64,000 nucleotides of DNA from Parahaliea aestuarii (GCF_008064635.1 NZ_VRYZ01000006.1:248001-312000), one strand, 5' to 3'; counted from the stretch's first letter, positions 52,341-61,515 are shown. Made by a program: numbers and translations. Notes: a model not told the origin generated them from the sequence alone.

Positions 52341-53876
52341 CTAAGGCTCTGCGCCGCCCTGCTCACCCTCCAGTTGCTGGCGCAGCGCTTCCAGCGCCTT
52401 GTGGTTGGCCAGGTACTCGTTGTCCTGGTAGGACTGCAGCATGGTCAGCAGGTATTCGCGCTGGCGGGCAGACTGCAGGGTGGGCTCCAGCGCCACCAGG
52501 TGTGCCACCAGTTGATCGAGCCCCTCTTCCGCCTCGGCATTGCGCGGGTGCAGGGTATAGGCCTCCAGGTAATAACGCGAGGCGCCATCCCAGTCGCCGA
52601 TGGCGGCGGACTTGTGACCCAGCTCCATATCGCTGCGGAACTGTTGCTGTACCGCCACCGGCAGTTCGTCAAAGGGCACTGCCGGGCCCTCGCCCTGGCT
52701 GGCCTTCCACGCCAGCCAGGCGGAGGTCAGTGCCAGCACGCCGACCAGCGCCAACAGGCTCCGGTTGCGGCGGCTGGTACCGGAAAACTCCCGCAGGAAG
52801 ACGTCCGCCGACGGCGTGCGCTTGTCCTGCGGCAGCTGAATGGCATGGGCGATGGCTTTCCACTGGTGGCGCTTGATCTGCTTGATCGGCTGCGGGGTCA
52901 GCCCCTCCTGATAGGCCTCCAGCGCGGTGCGCCCGCCATAGGGATGCACCCCGGCGAACAGCTGGTAGGCCACCAGGCCCAGGGCGTAGACGTCGTCCGC
53001 CGGGTGCGGCGGCCGGCCCTGCAGCATCTCCATGGACGCGTAACGCGGGGTGAGCGCACCGAGCTCGCCGGCGTCGAAGCTGTCCTTGTTCAATTCGGTG
53101 TCGACAATGCGGGCAATGCCGAAGTCGAGAATCTTGATGCGCCCATCCACCGTGACGAAAACGTTGTCCGGTTTAAAGTCCGAGTGGACCATGCCCTGCC
53201 GGCGCGCATAGGCGAGGCCGGCGGCCATCTCGGTGATCAGCCTGGTCACCGAGGGCTTCTTGCCTTCGGCAAATTCCAGTGAGGTCCAACCCGACAGCGG
53301 CGCGCCCTTCAAATACTCCATGGTCATGTAGACCTGGTCGCCATCGCGATCGAAGTCGTACACCGTGACCACATTGGGGTGAGCCAGTTGCTGGGATTTC
53401 TTGGCTTCGCGCTGCAGGCTGATCAGGGCCTTGGGGTGGCGGCTGAATTCCGCCGACAGGAACTTGATGGCGACGTAGGGCTCGTCGTCCTGGGCCTCCT
53501 GCTTGCGCAGGTCCAGGGCTTTGTAAACGTGGCCCATGCCGCCTTTGCCAAGGCGCGCCTCGAGCACAAAGCGATCCTTGATCACCACCTGCTCCAGTGG
53601 GTCCGCCGCGGGTTGCCCACCGCCAAGGCCGTCCACCACCGTGGCATCAAGCATGACGGTTTCCGCATCCGCGGCGGCCTGCTCGTCGGCACTCAGCAGT
53701 TCGGTGGCAGGCAGGTCGGTTTCGAACTCGGGATTGGCTACACGCTCCGGGCGCACGTAGACAGTCTTCGCCACGGCCGCCTCTTCGCGCGCGCGCTCCG
53801 CGGCTTCATCCTCGAGCAGCACGGTCTTGTCCACGTCGAGAGGAGCGATGTTTTTCTTGTCGGGATGTTCGGCCAT
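52341..53876 (-). CDS. Transmembrane Ser/Thr protein kinase, module B
   Basis: A 511-residue Hanks-type kinase. An acidic N-terminal tail of about 95 residues contains several TV motifs (DKTVLLEDE, AKTVYV, ETVMLDATVVDG). The kinase domain (about 100-365) has LGKGGMGHVY, Lys138 in VAIKFL, catalytic Asp233 in VHSDFKPDN and a DFG at 251-253; Ser precedes the catalytic Asp as in module A. The membrane helix (about 372-391) is followed by about 120 residues outside, helical and TPR-like. The DATVV sequence is shared with the FHA protein linker at 33369-34457, suggesting a kinase-reader pair. It is convergent with the hydrolase. Confidence 0.92.
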   Translation of the reverse strand: MAEHPDKKNIAPLDVDKTVLLEDEAAERAREEAAVAKTVYVRPERVANPEFETDLPATELLSADEQAAADAETVMLDATVVDGLGGGQPAADPLEQVVIKDRFVLEARLGKGGMGHVYKALDLRKQEAQDDEPYVAIKFLSAEFSRHPKALISLQREAKKSQQLAHPNVVTVYDFDRDGDQVYMTMEYLKGAPLSGWTSLEFAEGKKPSVTRLITEMAAGLAYARRQGMVHSDFKPDNVFVTVDGRIKILDFGIARIVDTELNKDSFDAGELGALTPRYASMEMLQGRPPHPADDVYALGLVAYQLFAGVHPYGGRTALEAYQEGLTPQPIKQIKRHQWKAIAHAIQLPQDKRTPSADVFLREFSGTSRRNRSLLALVGVLALTSAWLAWKASQGEGPAVPFDELPVAVQQQFRSDMELGHKSAAIGDWDGASRYYLEAYTLHPRNAEAEEGLDQLVAHLVALEPTLQSARQREYLLTMLQSYQDNEYLANHKALEALRQQLEGEQGGAEP

Positions 53877-53968
53877 GGCTCAGGAGATAGCAGTCACAGG
53901 AAGCCCATGTATAGAAGATAGCGCCGCGAATGTATAGGGAAAAGCCGTAAAACCGGCGGCAGATCACG

Positions 53969-53995
53969 CCCCCCGACCCCCGGGCCGGGGGGGCA
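53969..53995. terminator. GC-rich hairpin after radA
   Basis: Seven-base arms (GCCCCCC and GGGGGGC) enclose a short loop 31 bases after the radA stop in the 149-base gap before the kinase start. It probably ends radA transcription; there is no clear T-run. Confidence 0.5.
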
Positions 53996-54025
53996 CAATG
54001 CCCCTTAGTGCGCCGCCGCCCCGGT

Positions 54026-55405
54026 TCAGTCGATGGCGGCCAGGGCCTCTTCCAGGCGGGTCACGGCGATCACTTCCATGCCCTTCACCGCGCTGCGCGG
54101 GGCGTTGGCCCGGGGCACGATGGCCCGCCGAAAGCCGTGCTTGGCCGCCTCCGAGAGCCGCTCCTGCCCGCTGGGCACGGGGCGAATTTCCCCCGAAAGG
54201 CCCACCTCGCCGAAGATCACCATATCGCGCGGCAGCTGGCGATCCCGGTAGCTGGAGACGATGGCCAGCAACAGGGCGAGGTCAGCGCTGGTCTCCAGCA
54301 CCTTTACCCCGCCCACCACGTTGGCGAAGACATCCTGGTCGCCAACCTGTAAACCACCGTGGCGGTGCAGCACCGCCAGCAGCATGGCCAGGCGGTTCTG
54401 CTCCAGCCCCACCGCCACCCGGCGCGGGTTGCCCAGCTGGCTGTCATCCACCAGCGCCTGGATTTCCACCAGCAGGGGGCGGGTGCCCTCCCACACCACC
54501 ATCACCGCGCTGCCCGAGGCCGGCTCGGCGCTGCGATCGAGGAAGATGGCCGAGGGATTTTTCACTTCGCGCATGCCCTGCTCGGTCATGGCGAATACGC
54601 CGAGTTCGTTCACTGCGCCGAAGCGGTTCTTCTGCCCGCGCAGGGTACGGAAACGGGAGTCGTGACTGCCCTCCAGCAGGATGGAGCAGTCGATCATGTG
54701 CTCCAGCACTTTCGGCCCGGCCAGTGATCCGTCCTTGGTCACATGCCCCACCAGGAACAGTACGGTGCCGCTCTGCTTGGCGAAGCGGGTGAGGTAGGCG
54801 GCGCACTCGCGCACCTGGGAGACGCTGCCCGGGGCGGAGGTGATGTCCTCGGAGTGCACCACCTGGATGGAATCCACCACCAGTACCCTGGGCCGGTATT
54901 TTTCCGCCGCGGCGAGGATGGCCTCGACACTGGTTTCCGACATCAGGCGCAATTTATCGGTGGGCAGGCCCAGGCGACGGGCGCGCATGGCCACCTGCTG
55001 CAGGCTTTCCTCCCCGGTGATGTACAGGGCCTCCATGCCGCCGGCCAGGTGGCACATGGTCTGCAACAGCAGGGTGCTCTTGCCGGCACCGGGATTGCCG
55101 CCGACCAGAATGGCAGAGCCCGGCACCAGGCCGCCGCCGAGGACGCGGTCAAACTCCTCCGCGCCGCTGGAGAAGCGCGGCAGCTCTTCCAGATCGATAT
55201 CCGCCAGTACCCGGGCCTCGGCCAGGGCACCGGCAAAACCGCTGCGGCGGTCGTTGGCCGCCCGCCCTGCGCCGCTACGGGCGGCGGGGCCGAGCCTGAT
55301 TTCGCTGAGGGTGTTCCAGGCGCCGCAGTCGCTGCACTGCCCCTGCCACTTGGCGTAGTCGGAGCCGCAGTCATTACAGACGAAGGCGGTTTTGTTTTTG
55401 GCCAT
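54026..55405 (-). CDS. radA: DNA repair protein RadA/Sms
   Basis: A 459-residue RecA-like helicase that drives branch migration of recombination intermediates. It has an N-terminal four-cysteine zinc finger (FVCNDCGSDYAKWQGQCSDC), Walker A GGNPGAGKST (about 100-110), the RadA-specific KNRFG motif (GQKNRFGAVNELG, about 250), and a Lon-like C-terminal domain (GEVGLSGEIRPV). Length and motif order match E. coli RadA. It is divergent from the DnaT-like gene across 203 bases. Confidence 0.97.
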   Translation of the reverse strand: MAKNKTAFVCNDCGSDYAKWQGQCSDCGAWNTLSEIRLGPAARSGAGRAANDRRSGFAGALAEARVLADIDLEELPRFSSGAEEFDRVLGGGLVPGSAILVGGNPGAGKSTLLLQTMCHLAGGMEALYITGEESLQQVAMRARRLGLPTDKLRLMSETSVEAILAAAEKYRPRVLVVDSIQVVHSEDITSAPGSVSQVRECAAYLTRFAKQSGTVLFLVGHVTKDGSLAGPKVLEHMIDCSILLEGSHDSRFRTLRGQKNRFGAVNELGVFAMTEQGMREVKNPSAIFLDRSAEPASGSAVMVVWEGTRPLLVEIQALVDDSQLGNPRRVAVGLEQNRLAMLLAVLHRHGGLQVGDQDVFANVVGGVKVLETSADLALLLAIVSSYRDRQLPRDMVIFGEVGLSGEIRPVPSGQERLSEAAKHGFRRAIVPRANAPRSAVKGMEVIAVTRLEEALAAID

Positions 55406-55608
55406 GGTGGAGGAGAATCCCTGCTGTGATTTTCGCGCGCGCCGGTTGTGGGCTCACCGGCAAGCTGGGTATGCTACCAGACTTTCACGGTCTCCCCCGG
55501 CGCGCCAGAGAGCACCTGTCGCCCAGGCCGGCAGGCCCCCGGCCTGTGCAAGCAGACCTGTCCCGATAATCTGCCGCCGCCCCGCGCGGCGGCCACAAGC
55601 GAGCTCCC

Positions 55609-56781
55609 ATGACCGATTCTTCCCTCGTCCCCGAACAGCAGCTGGTGTTTTCCCCCGGCCTGGCGGCGACCATCGGGCTGGAAGAGGCCATCCTGCTGCA
55701 GCAGCTTCACGGCCTGCTGCAACACCGCCCCACGACCCTCCGGGAGGGCTTTGCCTGGCTCGAGGTGGAGCGCGGCTTTCTGCTGCGCCTGCTGCCGTTC
55801 TGGGAGGCGCCACAGCTGCACCGCATTCTGCGCAGCCTGGTGGACAAGGGCGTGCTGCTGGTCGGGTCTCCGCCCATCCACAGTGCCGAGCGTTTACTGT
55901 TTGCCCTCAATGAGCCGGCCACTGGCAGCGCGGGCGCAGGACAGCGTCATTCAGCGCCGGGCACGTTTTCCCGGGCGGCCGCAGCCGATAGCCGCGCCGA
56001 CACACCGACACAGCGCCGCAGCGCGGCCCCGCTGCCCGCCCACTGGGCGCCCAGCGAAGACCTGCTGCAATTGCTGGCCCTGAACCACAACATACCGCGC
56101 CAGTTCGCCATCGACCAACTGGAAGATTTCATCTATTACTGGCGCGAGCGCGGCGAGACCCACCACGCCTGGGAGAACAAGTTTCGCCAGCATGTGACCG
56201 GCGCCTGGCGCCGCCACCAGCAACAGGAAGGCGAGGCCACCCGCCCCGCCGACCCCGAGCCCCTGGATCGCTACTGGCGCCCCAGTGAGGACGCAGTGGA
56301 GATCATGACCCGCGGCGGGGTGGACCCCGACTTTATCGAAGAGGCCATCCCCGAGTTCGTCCTCTACTGGCGCGAGCGCGGCGAACCGCCGGCCACCCTG
56401 AACAGCAAGTTCATCCAGCATATCCGCCTGCAGTGGGCGCGCTACAACAACGTGGCCCGCGGCGGCGATGCGACCCCCATCAGCAACGACTGGCAACCGG
56501 ACCGGGATGTCTACGACATCCTGCGCCTGTCGCACATCGACGAGCAGTTCGCCCGCAACCTGATTGCGGAGTTCATCGTCTACTGGCGCGACAGCGGACA
56601 GGCCCACACTTCATGGAACAGCAAGTTCCTGCAGCATGTAAAATACCACTGGGCCAGACAGCACCAGGTACAACAGGCGGGACAACAGCATGACCGACAA
56701 CAGCCGGGATCTCATTCAGCGGGTCGCACAAGGGATCGAAGCCTCGCAGACGACCTCAACGACACCTCCTGGGCAAACTGA
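55609..56781 (+). CDS. DnaT-like primosomal protein with three tandem DnaT domains
   Basis: A 390-residue protein. The N-terminal 100 residues resemble a winged-helix replication module (LVFSPGLAATIGLEEAILL). A basic linker leads to three repeats of the DnaT ssDNA-binding domain at about 145-201, 222-278 and 294-350. Each begins Trp-x-Pro and contains (F/Y)-x-x-YWR(E/D) followed by an N-x-KF-x-x-H motif. E. coli DnaT (179 residues) has one such domain. The protein is encoded next to a lambda P-like gene and faces dnaB, so replication restart or helicase loading is likely. Its last 92 bases overlap the next gene in another frame. Confidence 0.82.
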   Translation: MTDSSLVPEQQLVFSPGLAATIGLEEAILLQQLHGLLQHRPTTLREGFAWLEVERGFLLRLLPFWEAPQLHRILRSLVDKGVLLVGSPPIHSAERLLFALNEPATGSAGAGQRHSAPGTFSRAAAADSRADTPTQRRSAAPLPAHWAPSEDLLQLLALNHNIPRQFAIDQLEDFIYYWRERGETHHAWENKFRQHVTGAWRRHQQQEGEATRPADPEPLDRYWRPSEDAVEIMTRGGVDPDFIEEAIPEFVLYWRERGEPPATLNSKFIQHIRLQWARYNNVARGGDATPISNDWQPDRDVYDILRLSHIDEQFARNLIAEFIVYWRDSGQAHTSWNSKFLQHVKYHWARQHQVQQAGQQHDRQQPGSHSAGRTRDRSLADDLNDTSWAN

Positions 56782-57367
56782 GGCCGAGAACCGCCCGCTT
56801 GCGGCGGCGGAACATATCGAGGCCATCAACCAGATATTCGCCCTGTTCCGCCTCAACTATCACAACCAGTACTACGCCGCCTTCCCCGACGCCGAACAGC
56901 TCAAGCAGATCAAGAAGCTGTGGCTGGACTCCCTGCGCGACTACCCGGTGGAGCAGCTCCTGCGCGGGGCGCGCCACGCCATAGAACACAATGAGTACCT
57001 GCCCACCCTGAACCGCATGCACGAGTGCTGCCAGGCGGGGCTGGCCGAGTTCGGCCTGCCCTCGACACGCGACGCCTACGTGGAGGCCTGCAACGCCCGC
57101 TCGCCGAAATCCGCCCAGCGCTGGTCGCACCCGGCGGTATACCTGGCGGGGCGCGACAGCGAGTGGTTTTTTCTGGCCAACAATGCGGAGCAGAAGGCAC
57201 TACCGGTTTTCGAGCGGCACTACAAGGAGTACTGTGCGCGGGTAATGCGGGGGGAGGCGCTGACTGTGCCGCCGGAACAGGCGCTGGAGCACCATGAGGC
57301 GGAGCCGCTGCCGGTTGAGGAGCAACTGGAGCAGTTGCGGAAGTTGCGGGAGGAGACGGGATTGTAA
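56690..57367 (+). CDS. Replication protein P-like helicase loader
   Basis: A 225-residue protein related to phage lambda replication protein P, which binds DnaB and delivers it to origins. The family core is INQIFALFRLNYHNQYYAAF through WLDSLRDYPVEQLLRGARHAIE and YLPTLNRMHECC (about 45-115). The ATG at 56690 has GGCGGGA seven bases upstream and lies 92 bases inside the DnaT-like gene; no better start is seen downstream. No AAA+ (Walker) motif is present, so it is not DnaC. It is convergent with dnaB across 236 bases. It probably replaces DnaC as loader together with the DnaT-like protein. No phage genes surround it. Confidence 0.8.
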   Translation: MTDNSRDLIQRVAQGIEASQTTSTTPPGQTEAENRPLAAAEHIEAINQIFALFRLNYHNQYYAAFPDAEQLKQIKKLWLDSLRDYPVEQLLRGARHAIEHNEYLPTLNRMHECCQAGLAEFGLPSTRDAYVEACNARSPKSAQRWSHPAVYLAGRDSEWFFLANNAEQKALPVFERHYKEYCARVMRGEALTVPPEQALEHHEAEPLPVEEQLEQLRKLREETGL

Positions 57368-57413
57368 TGGCGCGTTATCTGGCACTGCTCGCGGAATTCG
57401 CCGCAGCGGGAAC

Positions 57414-57505
57414 GACCGGAGGCCTTCTCGGACACGCCGTGAACCCATCCATGGGGGCTTGAGTGCGACATCCATGTCGCACACAGTCCGCGAAGGCCCC
57501 CGGTC
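57414..57505. repeat. Dispersed stem-loop repeat, copy 1
   Basis: A 92-base element bounded by 20-base imperfect inverted arms (57414-57433 and 57486-57505, 18 of 20 pairs). It contains a core at 57431-57460 that is 28 of 30 identical to 61607-61636, and an internal perfect nine-base hairpin at 57463-57482. It lies between the convergent P-like and dnaB genes. Confidence 0.8.
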
Positions 57506-57603
57506 GCCCCCACTGCTCTGTCTGCACCTTGTAGCGAACCGCAGGAACCAAAAACAGAGTCCTGTGTCAGCAGTGGATGTGTCGGCAAGGCTACCGTCAA
57601 AAA

Positions 57604-59040
57604 TCAGTAGTCCTCGTACGACCCCCGCGCCAGATTCTCGAAGCGCGTAAACTGCCCCACAAAGGCCAGCCGGCAGGTGCCAATCGGCCCGTTCCGCTGC
57701 TTGCCGATGATGATCTCGGCCACCCCCTTGTCGGGCGAATCCTCGTTGTAGACCTCGTCGCGGTAGATGAACATGATCACGTCCGCATCCTGCTCGATCG
57801 CGCCCGACTCGCGCAGATCCGAATTCACCGGCCGTTTGTTGGGGCGCTGCTCCAGGGAGCGGTTGAGCTGGGACAGGGCCACCATCGGGCACTGGAACTC
57901 CTTGGCGATGGCCTTCAGGTTTCGCGAGATCTCGGAAATTTCCGCGGTGCGTCCCTCCGAGGAGCCGGCCACCTGCATCAGCTGCAGGTAGTCGACCATC
58001 ACCATGCCCAGTTCGCCGTGTTCGCGGGAGATACGCCGCACCCGGCTGCGCATTTCGGTGGGGGTCAGGGCCGGGGTGTCGTCGATGAACAGGGGGGCGT
58101 CCTTGAGCTTGGACACCGCGGCGGACAGCTTGGGCCAGTCCTCCTGCTCCAGCTTGCCGTTGCGGATGCGGGTCTGGTCGATCTTGCCGATGGAAGAAAG
58201 CATACGAATCACCAGCTGCTCCGCGGGCATCTCCATGGAGAACACCAGGATGGGCTTTTTCTGGCCCAGCACCGCGTTCTCCACCAGGTTCATGGCAAAA
58301 CTGGTTTTACCCATGGAGGGTCGGCCGGCGACGATCACCAGGTCCGAGGGCTGCAGGCCGGAGGTCATGCGATCGAGGTCGGTGAAGCCGCTGGACAGGC
58401 CGGTAATATCGCCGCCGGAGGTAAACAGCTCCTCGATCCGTTCAATCGCCGCCTGCAGCAGCGGGTTCACTTCCTTTGGCCCACCGGATTTGGGGCCGTG
58501 CTCGGAGATCTGCATGATGAGGCGCTCGGCCTCGTCGATCAGTTCGTCGGAGCTGCGGCCCTCGGGATTGAAGCCGCTCTCGGCAATGCCCTGGGCCGCT
58601 TCGATCAATTTGCGCAGGGCGGCGCGCTCGCGCACCACCTTGGCATAGGCGCGGATATTGGAGGCGCTCGGCGTGTTGCTGGCCAGCTCCGCCAGGTAGG
58701 CCACGCCCCCGGCGGCGTCCAGCTCACCGGCAGCAGTGAGCTTGTCGGCCACTGTGATCACGTCCACCGGCTCCACCGCTTCGGCCAGCTTGGCGATGTG
58801 GCGGAAAATCAGGCGGTGATCGGGGCGGTAGAAGTCGTTGGCGCTGACCGCTTCGGCCACCGCGTCCCAGGCATCTCCGGCCAGCAGCAGGCCACCGAGT
58901 ACCGACTGTTCCGCCTCGATGGAGTGGGGCTGCATCTTGATGCGGGCGATATCGCGATCGTATCCACCCGCCGCAGGCTCAGCGACCGGCTCGGGGGGAT
59001 AATCGGCCGGGTAATCGGCACTGTAGTCGGGTTCGGACAT
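57604..59040 (-). CDS. dnaB: Replicative DNA helicase
   Basis: A 478-residue hexameric fork helicase. The N-terminal primase-interaction domain (PHSIEAEQSVLGGLLL onward, about 35-140) and the RecA-like motor are complete: Walker A GRPSMGKTSFAMN, Walker B VMVDYLQLM, and the C-terminal LSQLNRSLEQRPNKRP and DVIMFIYRDEVYN. There is no intein. It follows rplI on the same strand after 193 bases with hairpins between them, as in the common rplI-dnaB order. The loader candidates (56690-57367 and 55609-56781) are encoded convergently just downstream. Confidence 0.98.
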   Translation of the reverse strand: MSEPDYSADYPADYPPEPVAEPAAGGYDRDIARIKMQPHSIEAEQSVLGGLLLAGDAWDAVAEAVSANDFYRPDHRLIFRHIAKLAEAVEPVDVITVADKLTAAGELDAAGGVAYLAELASNTPSASNIRAYAKVVRERAALRKLIEAAQGIAESGFNPEGRSSDELIDEAERLIMQISEHGPKSGGPKEVNPLLQAAIERIEELFTSGGDITGLSSGFTDLDRMTSGLQPSDLVIVAGRPSMGKTSFAMNLVENAVLGQKKPILVFSMEMPAEQLVIRMLSSIGKIDQTRIRNGKLEQEDWPKLSAAVSKLKDAPLFIDDTPALTPTEMRSRVRRISREHGELGMVMVDYLQLMQVAGSSEGRTAEISEISRNLKAIAKEFQCPMVALSQLNRSLEQRPNKRPVNSDLRESGAIEQDADVIMFIYRDEVYNEDSPDKGVAEIIIGKQRNGPIGTCRLAFVGQFTRFENLARGSYEDY

Positions 59041-59160
59041 GGAATGCAGTGGTCGTCTTGACGATCAATCAGGATCGCACAGGGTAACCAAGATCGCTGC
59101 GCGGATTAAGCGAAATTACAGCTTATTGCCCGCGGCGGGCAGGACACACAGAAACACAGA

Positions 59161-59178
59161 CACCGGCCGCAGCCGGTG
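59161..59178. other. Hairpin in the rplI-dnaB gap (inner)
   Basis: Perfect seven-base arms (CACCGGC/GCCGGTG) with a CGCA loop. With the stronger hairpin at 59192-59214 it may form a tandem structure that reduces read-through from rplI into dnaB. Confidence 0.4.
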
Positions 59179-59191
59179 TACTGGAGAGCTT

Positions 59192-59214
59192 GCCGCCCGT
59201 CAGAGCCGGGCGGC
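59192..59214. terminator. Hairpin just after rplI
   Basis: Eight-base arms (GCCGCCCG/CGGGCGGC) separated by seven bases, 20 bases after the rplI stop. There is no T-run on the minus strand, so termination would be partial. Confidence 0.45.
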
Positions 59215-59233
59215 GGGCAGTGAGTCGTTCGCC

Positions 59234-59683
59234 TTACTCGGCGACGACGGCGATAGCGACAGTCGCGGTGACGTCGCCGTGCACCTGGATGTCTACCTCG
59301 TACTCGCCCAGCTCACGCAGGGCGCCTTCGGGCAGGCGAACTTCCGACTTGTCGACTTCGCAGCCAGCGGCGGTCAGGGCATCGGCGATATCGCGGGTGC
59401 CGATAGAACCGAACAGCTTGCCTTCCTCACCGGCGTTGGCGCCAATGGTCACGCCCTCCAGAGCGCTCAGGGCCTCTGCGCGCTTCTCGGCGGCAGCCAG
59501 CGCTTCAGCGGCGGCAGCTTCCAGTTCCGCGCGACGGGTTTCGAACTCGGCAATGTTGGTTTCAGTGGCCGGAACCGCCTTGCCCTGGGGTACCAGGAAA
59601 TTGCGGCCGTAGCCAGCTTTCACGTCAACCTTGTCGCCCAGGCCACCCAGGTTGACGATGTTTTCCAGCAAAATGACTTCCAT
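59234..59683 (-). CDS. rplI: 50S ribosomal protein L9
   Basis: A 149-residue L9, matching the usual length. The N-terminal rRNA-binding domain [33 protein letters not shown] (start and end segments seen) is followed by the long helix rich in Ala/Glu and the C-terminal domain with [14 protein letters not shown]. It is preceded by a DUF2232 gene rather than directly by rpsR. Confidence 0.97.
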   Translation of the reverse strand: MEVILLENIVNLGGLGDKVDVKAGYGRNFLVPQGKAVPATETNIAEFETRRAELEAAAAEALAAAEKRAEALSALEGVTIGANAGEEGKLFGSIGTRDIADALTAAGCEVDKSEVRLPEGALRELGEYEVDIQVHGDVTATVAIAVVAE

Positions 59684-59741
59684 CTTACTTTCCTCTATTT
59701 GCGGGGAGCGAACTCCCGCTGTTTAAAATTCTGTTTTGGCC

Positions 59742-60617
59742 TCAGTCCGGACCACTGCCGGACTTCGACTGCCAGCGCTGGCGAAAACGCAACCAGCTGT
59801 CGGCTATCGCCGCGGCCACCACTGCCAGCTTCACCGGGTCCAGGAACAGCCACAGCAGGTAGAACACCGCCAGCATGCCGCTGCCCTGCCCGCGCCACGC
59901 CGCGCGGGCGTGAACCAGTGCGAGACCGGCAAAGTTGAGCGGGATCAGGCAAATCACCGCCCAGGTTCTGTATTCCACCCCCAGGCTGGCCAGTGCCAGT
60001 GCCGCGAGGGCCAGTGCCAGCGTTACCGCCGGCGGGTAGTACAGGGCCCGAAATTCCGTGGCAAAGCCACCCGGGTTGTACAGGGCCGCCTGCCACCAGC
60101 GCGCCAGCAGCAGGCAGACGATGGACAGCAGGCTGGTCGCCGCGCCCATCATGCCGGCAATCTGTAACGCCGTGGGCCGCAGCAGTTGCACGGCCTGGCC
60201 GCCCTGGGCCGCCAGTTGCTGTTCGAGGCTGGCGAGGAACTGGTCAAAGAACCCCACCATCTGCTCCAGCAGACCCTGCCCGAAGGCCATCAACGCGAAC
60301 CCGGTCAGCGCTCCCAGGGGGACACCGGCGAGCACCGCCAGCGGCAGGCTTACGGTGGTGCGCAGCACCAGCGCCAGGATCCCGGTGGATACCAGCAGGG
60401 CCAGTGGGCCGCTATCGCCGAACACGAACATCAGCGTTCCTGCCGGCAGCAGGGCCCACAGCAACAGCCAGGCGCCCTGACTTGCGCCTTTGCGCAAGGT
60501 GACCAGCGCCACCACGGCGGCGCTGATCCAGCACAGCATCAGGCTCCCGGCGCCCGCCACTGTCACCAGCAGCGCCTGGAAGCGTCCGCGCATGACGAAT
60601 TCGGCCAGGGCTTTCAT
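59742..60617 (-). CDS. DUF2232 family multi-pass membrane protein
   Basis: A 291-residue protein with about eight membrane helices, a DUF2232/YybS-like protein found between rpsR and rplI in several gammaproteobacteria. No enzymatic motif is visible. A polar stretch (FDQFLASLEQQLAAQGGQA) around residues 125-143 lies between helices. It is 58 bases upstream of rplI and 57 bases downstream of rpsR, so it is part of the ribosomal-protein operon. Function unknown. Confidence 0.82.
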   Translation of the reverse strand: MKALAEFVMRGRFQALLVTVAGAGSLMLCWISAAVVALVTLRKGASQGAWLLLWALLPAGTLMFVFGDSGPLALLVSTGILALVLRTTVSLPLAVLAGVPLGALTGFALMAFGQGLLEQMVGFFDQFLASLEQQLAAQGGQAVQLLRPTALQIAGMMGAATSLLSIVCLLLARWWQAALYNPGGFATEFRALYYPPAVTLALALAALALASLGVEYRTWAVICLIPLNFAGLALVHARAAWRGQGSGMLAVFYLLWLFLDPVKLAVVAAAIADSWLRFRQRWQSKSGSGPD

Positions 60618-60674
60618 GACAAGCCCGCCCGAAGGCCCATTGTGGGGCTCAGTACGGCGCGGAAGATAAGCTGC

Positions 60675-60902
60675 TTACTGGTGTGAGTCCGTGTAGGGCA
60701 GCAGGGCCAGGAAGCGCGCGCGCTTCACGGCAGTCGCCAGCTGGCGCTGGTACTTGGCCTTGGTGCCGGTAATGCGGCTCGGTACGATCTTGCCGGTCTC
60801 TGAAACGTAGGCTTTCAGCGTGTCCAGATCTTTGTAATCGATCTCTTTAACGCCTTCGGCGGTGAAGCGGCAAAACTTACGGCGACGGAAAAAACGTGCC
60901 AT
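60675..60902 (-). CDS. rpsR: 30S ribosomal protein S18
   Basis: A 75-residue S18 with the standard sequence ([54 protein letters not shown]). It follows rpsF by 55 bases. No priB gene lies between them, unlike in E. coli. Confidence 0.98.
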   Translation of the reverse strand: MARFFRRRKFCRFTAEGVKEIDYKDLDTLKAYVSETGKIVPSRITGTKAKYQRQLATAVKRARFLALLPYTDSHQ

Positions 60903-60957
60903 GGTGAATACTCCTGTCTAAGCTCGGTCGTTACGGAAGAAGGGGGCGCTGACAGCC

Positions 60958-61386
60958 TTACTCGGCGTCGGCCTCGTCACTCTTCTTCTCTTCAGCGGAA
61001 TCATCGCTAGTAGCCTTGTCGGCAGCCTGGCGCTCTTCAAAGCGGGTCTTGCGCTCGCGGCTTTCCTTCTCGGCCTTCATGATGAAGGATTCGTCGGTCA
61101 CAGCCTCGTCGCGACGGATCACCAGGTTGCGGATCACGGCGTCGTTGTAACGGAAGGTGGTGGTGAGCTCTTCCATCGCGTCGTTGGACGCTTCCACGTT
61201 CATCAGCACGTAGTGTGCTTTGTGGATTTTGTTGATGGGGTAGGACAGCTGGCGACGGCCCCAGTCTTCCAGGCGGTGAACGGAACCGCCGTCTTTCTGG
61301 ATGGTGTTGGAGTAGCGCTCGATCATGCCGGGCACTTGTTCGGACTGGTCCGGGTGGACCATAAACACGATTTCGTAATGACGCAT
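60958..61386 (-). CDS. rpsF: 30S ribosomal protein S6
   Basis: A 142-residue S6. The ATG at 61386 has AAGGAG seven bases upstream, so the long open frame before it is not coding. The S6 fold region is [25 protein letters not shown] to [16 protein letters not shown] (abbreviated). The acidic C-terminal tail ([15 protein letters not shown]) is the kind of end that RimK glutamylates in E. coli; no rimK is present in this window. It is first in its operon, with a good sigma-70 promoter at 61487-61515. Confidence 0.97.
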   Translation of the reverse strand: MRHYEIVFMVHPDQSEQVPGMIERYSNTIQKDGGSVHRLEDWGRRQLSYPINKIHKAHYVLMNVEASNDAMEELTTTFRYNDAVIRNLVIRRDEAVTDESFIMKAEKESRERKTRFEERQAADKATSDDSAEEKKSDEADAE

Positions 61387-61486
61387 TGTGTGCTCCTTAC
61401 GGGTTAATGCCACCCGACACTCGTGCGAGGCGGTGTGGCAAGGAGATCGGCAGCCCTGGGGCCACCGGGTAAAATTCGAGGCGCGG

Positions 61487-61515
61487 ATTCTACTGGCTTT
61501 GGGAGATGGGTGCAA
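61487..61515 (-). promoter_or_regulatory. rpsF: Sigma-70 promoter of the rpsF operon
   Basis: On the minus strand TTGCAC (61510-61515) and TAGAAT (61487-61492) are separated by exactly 17 bases, giving a strong -35/-10 pair about 100 bases before the rpsF start. Confidence 0.65.

Noticed and set aside
56690-57367. Prophage remnant suggested by the lambda P-like protein
   Set aside because: No integrase, repressor, structural gene or attachment site is nearby, base composition is like the neighbours, and the gene sits beside dnaB and radA.
57414-57505. CRISPR repeat or integron attC site
   Set aside because: Only two related elements were found, 4 kb apart, without spacers, cas genes, integrase or gene cassettes.
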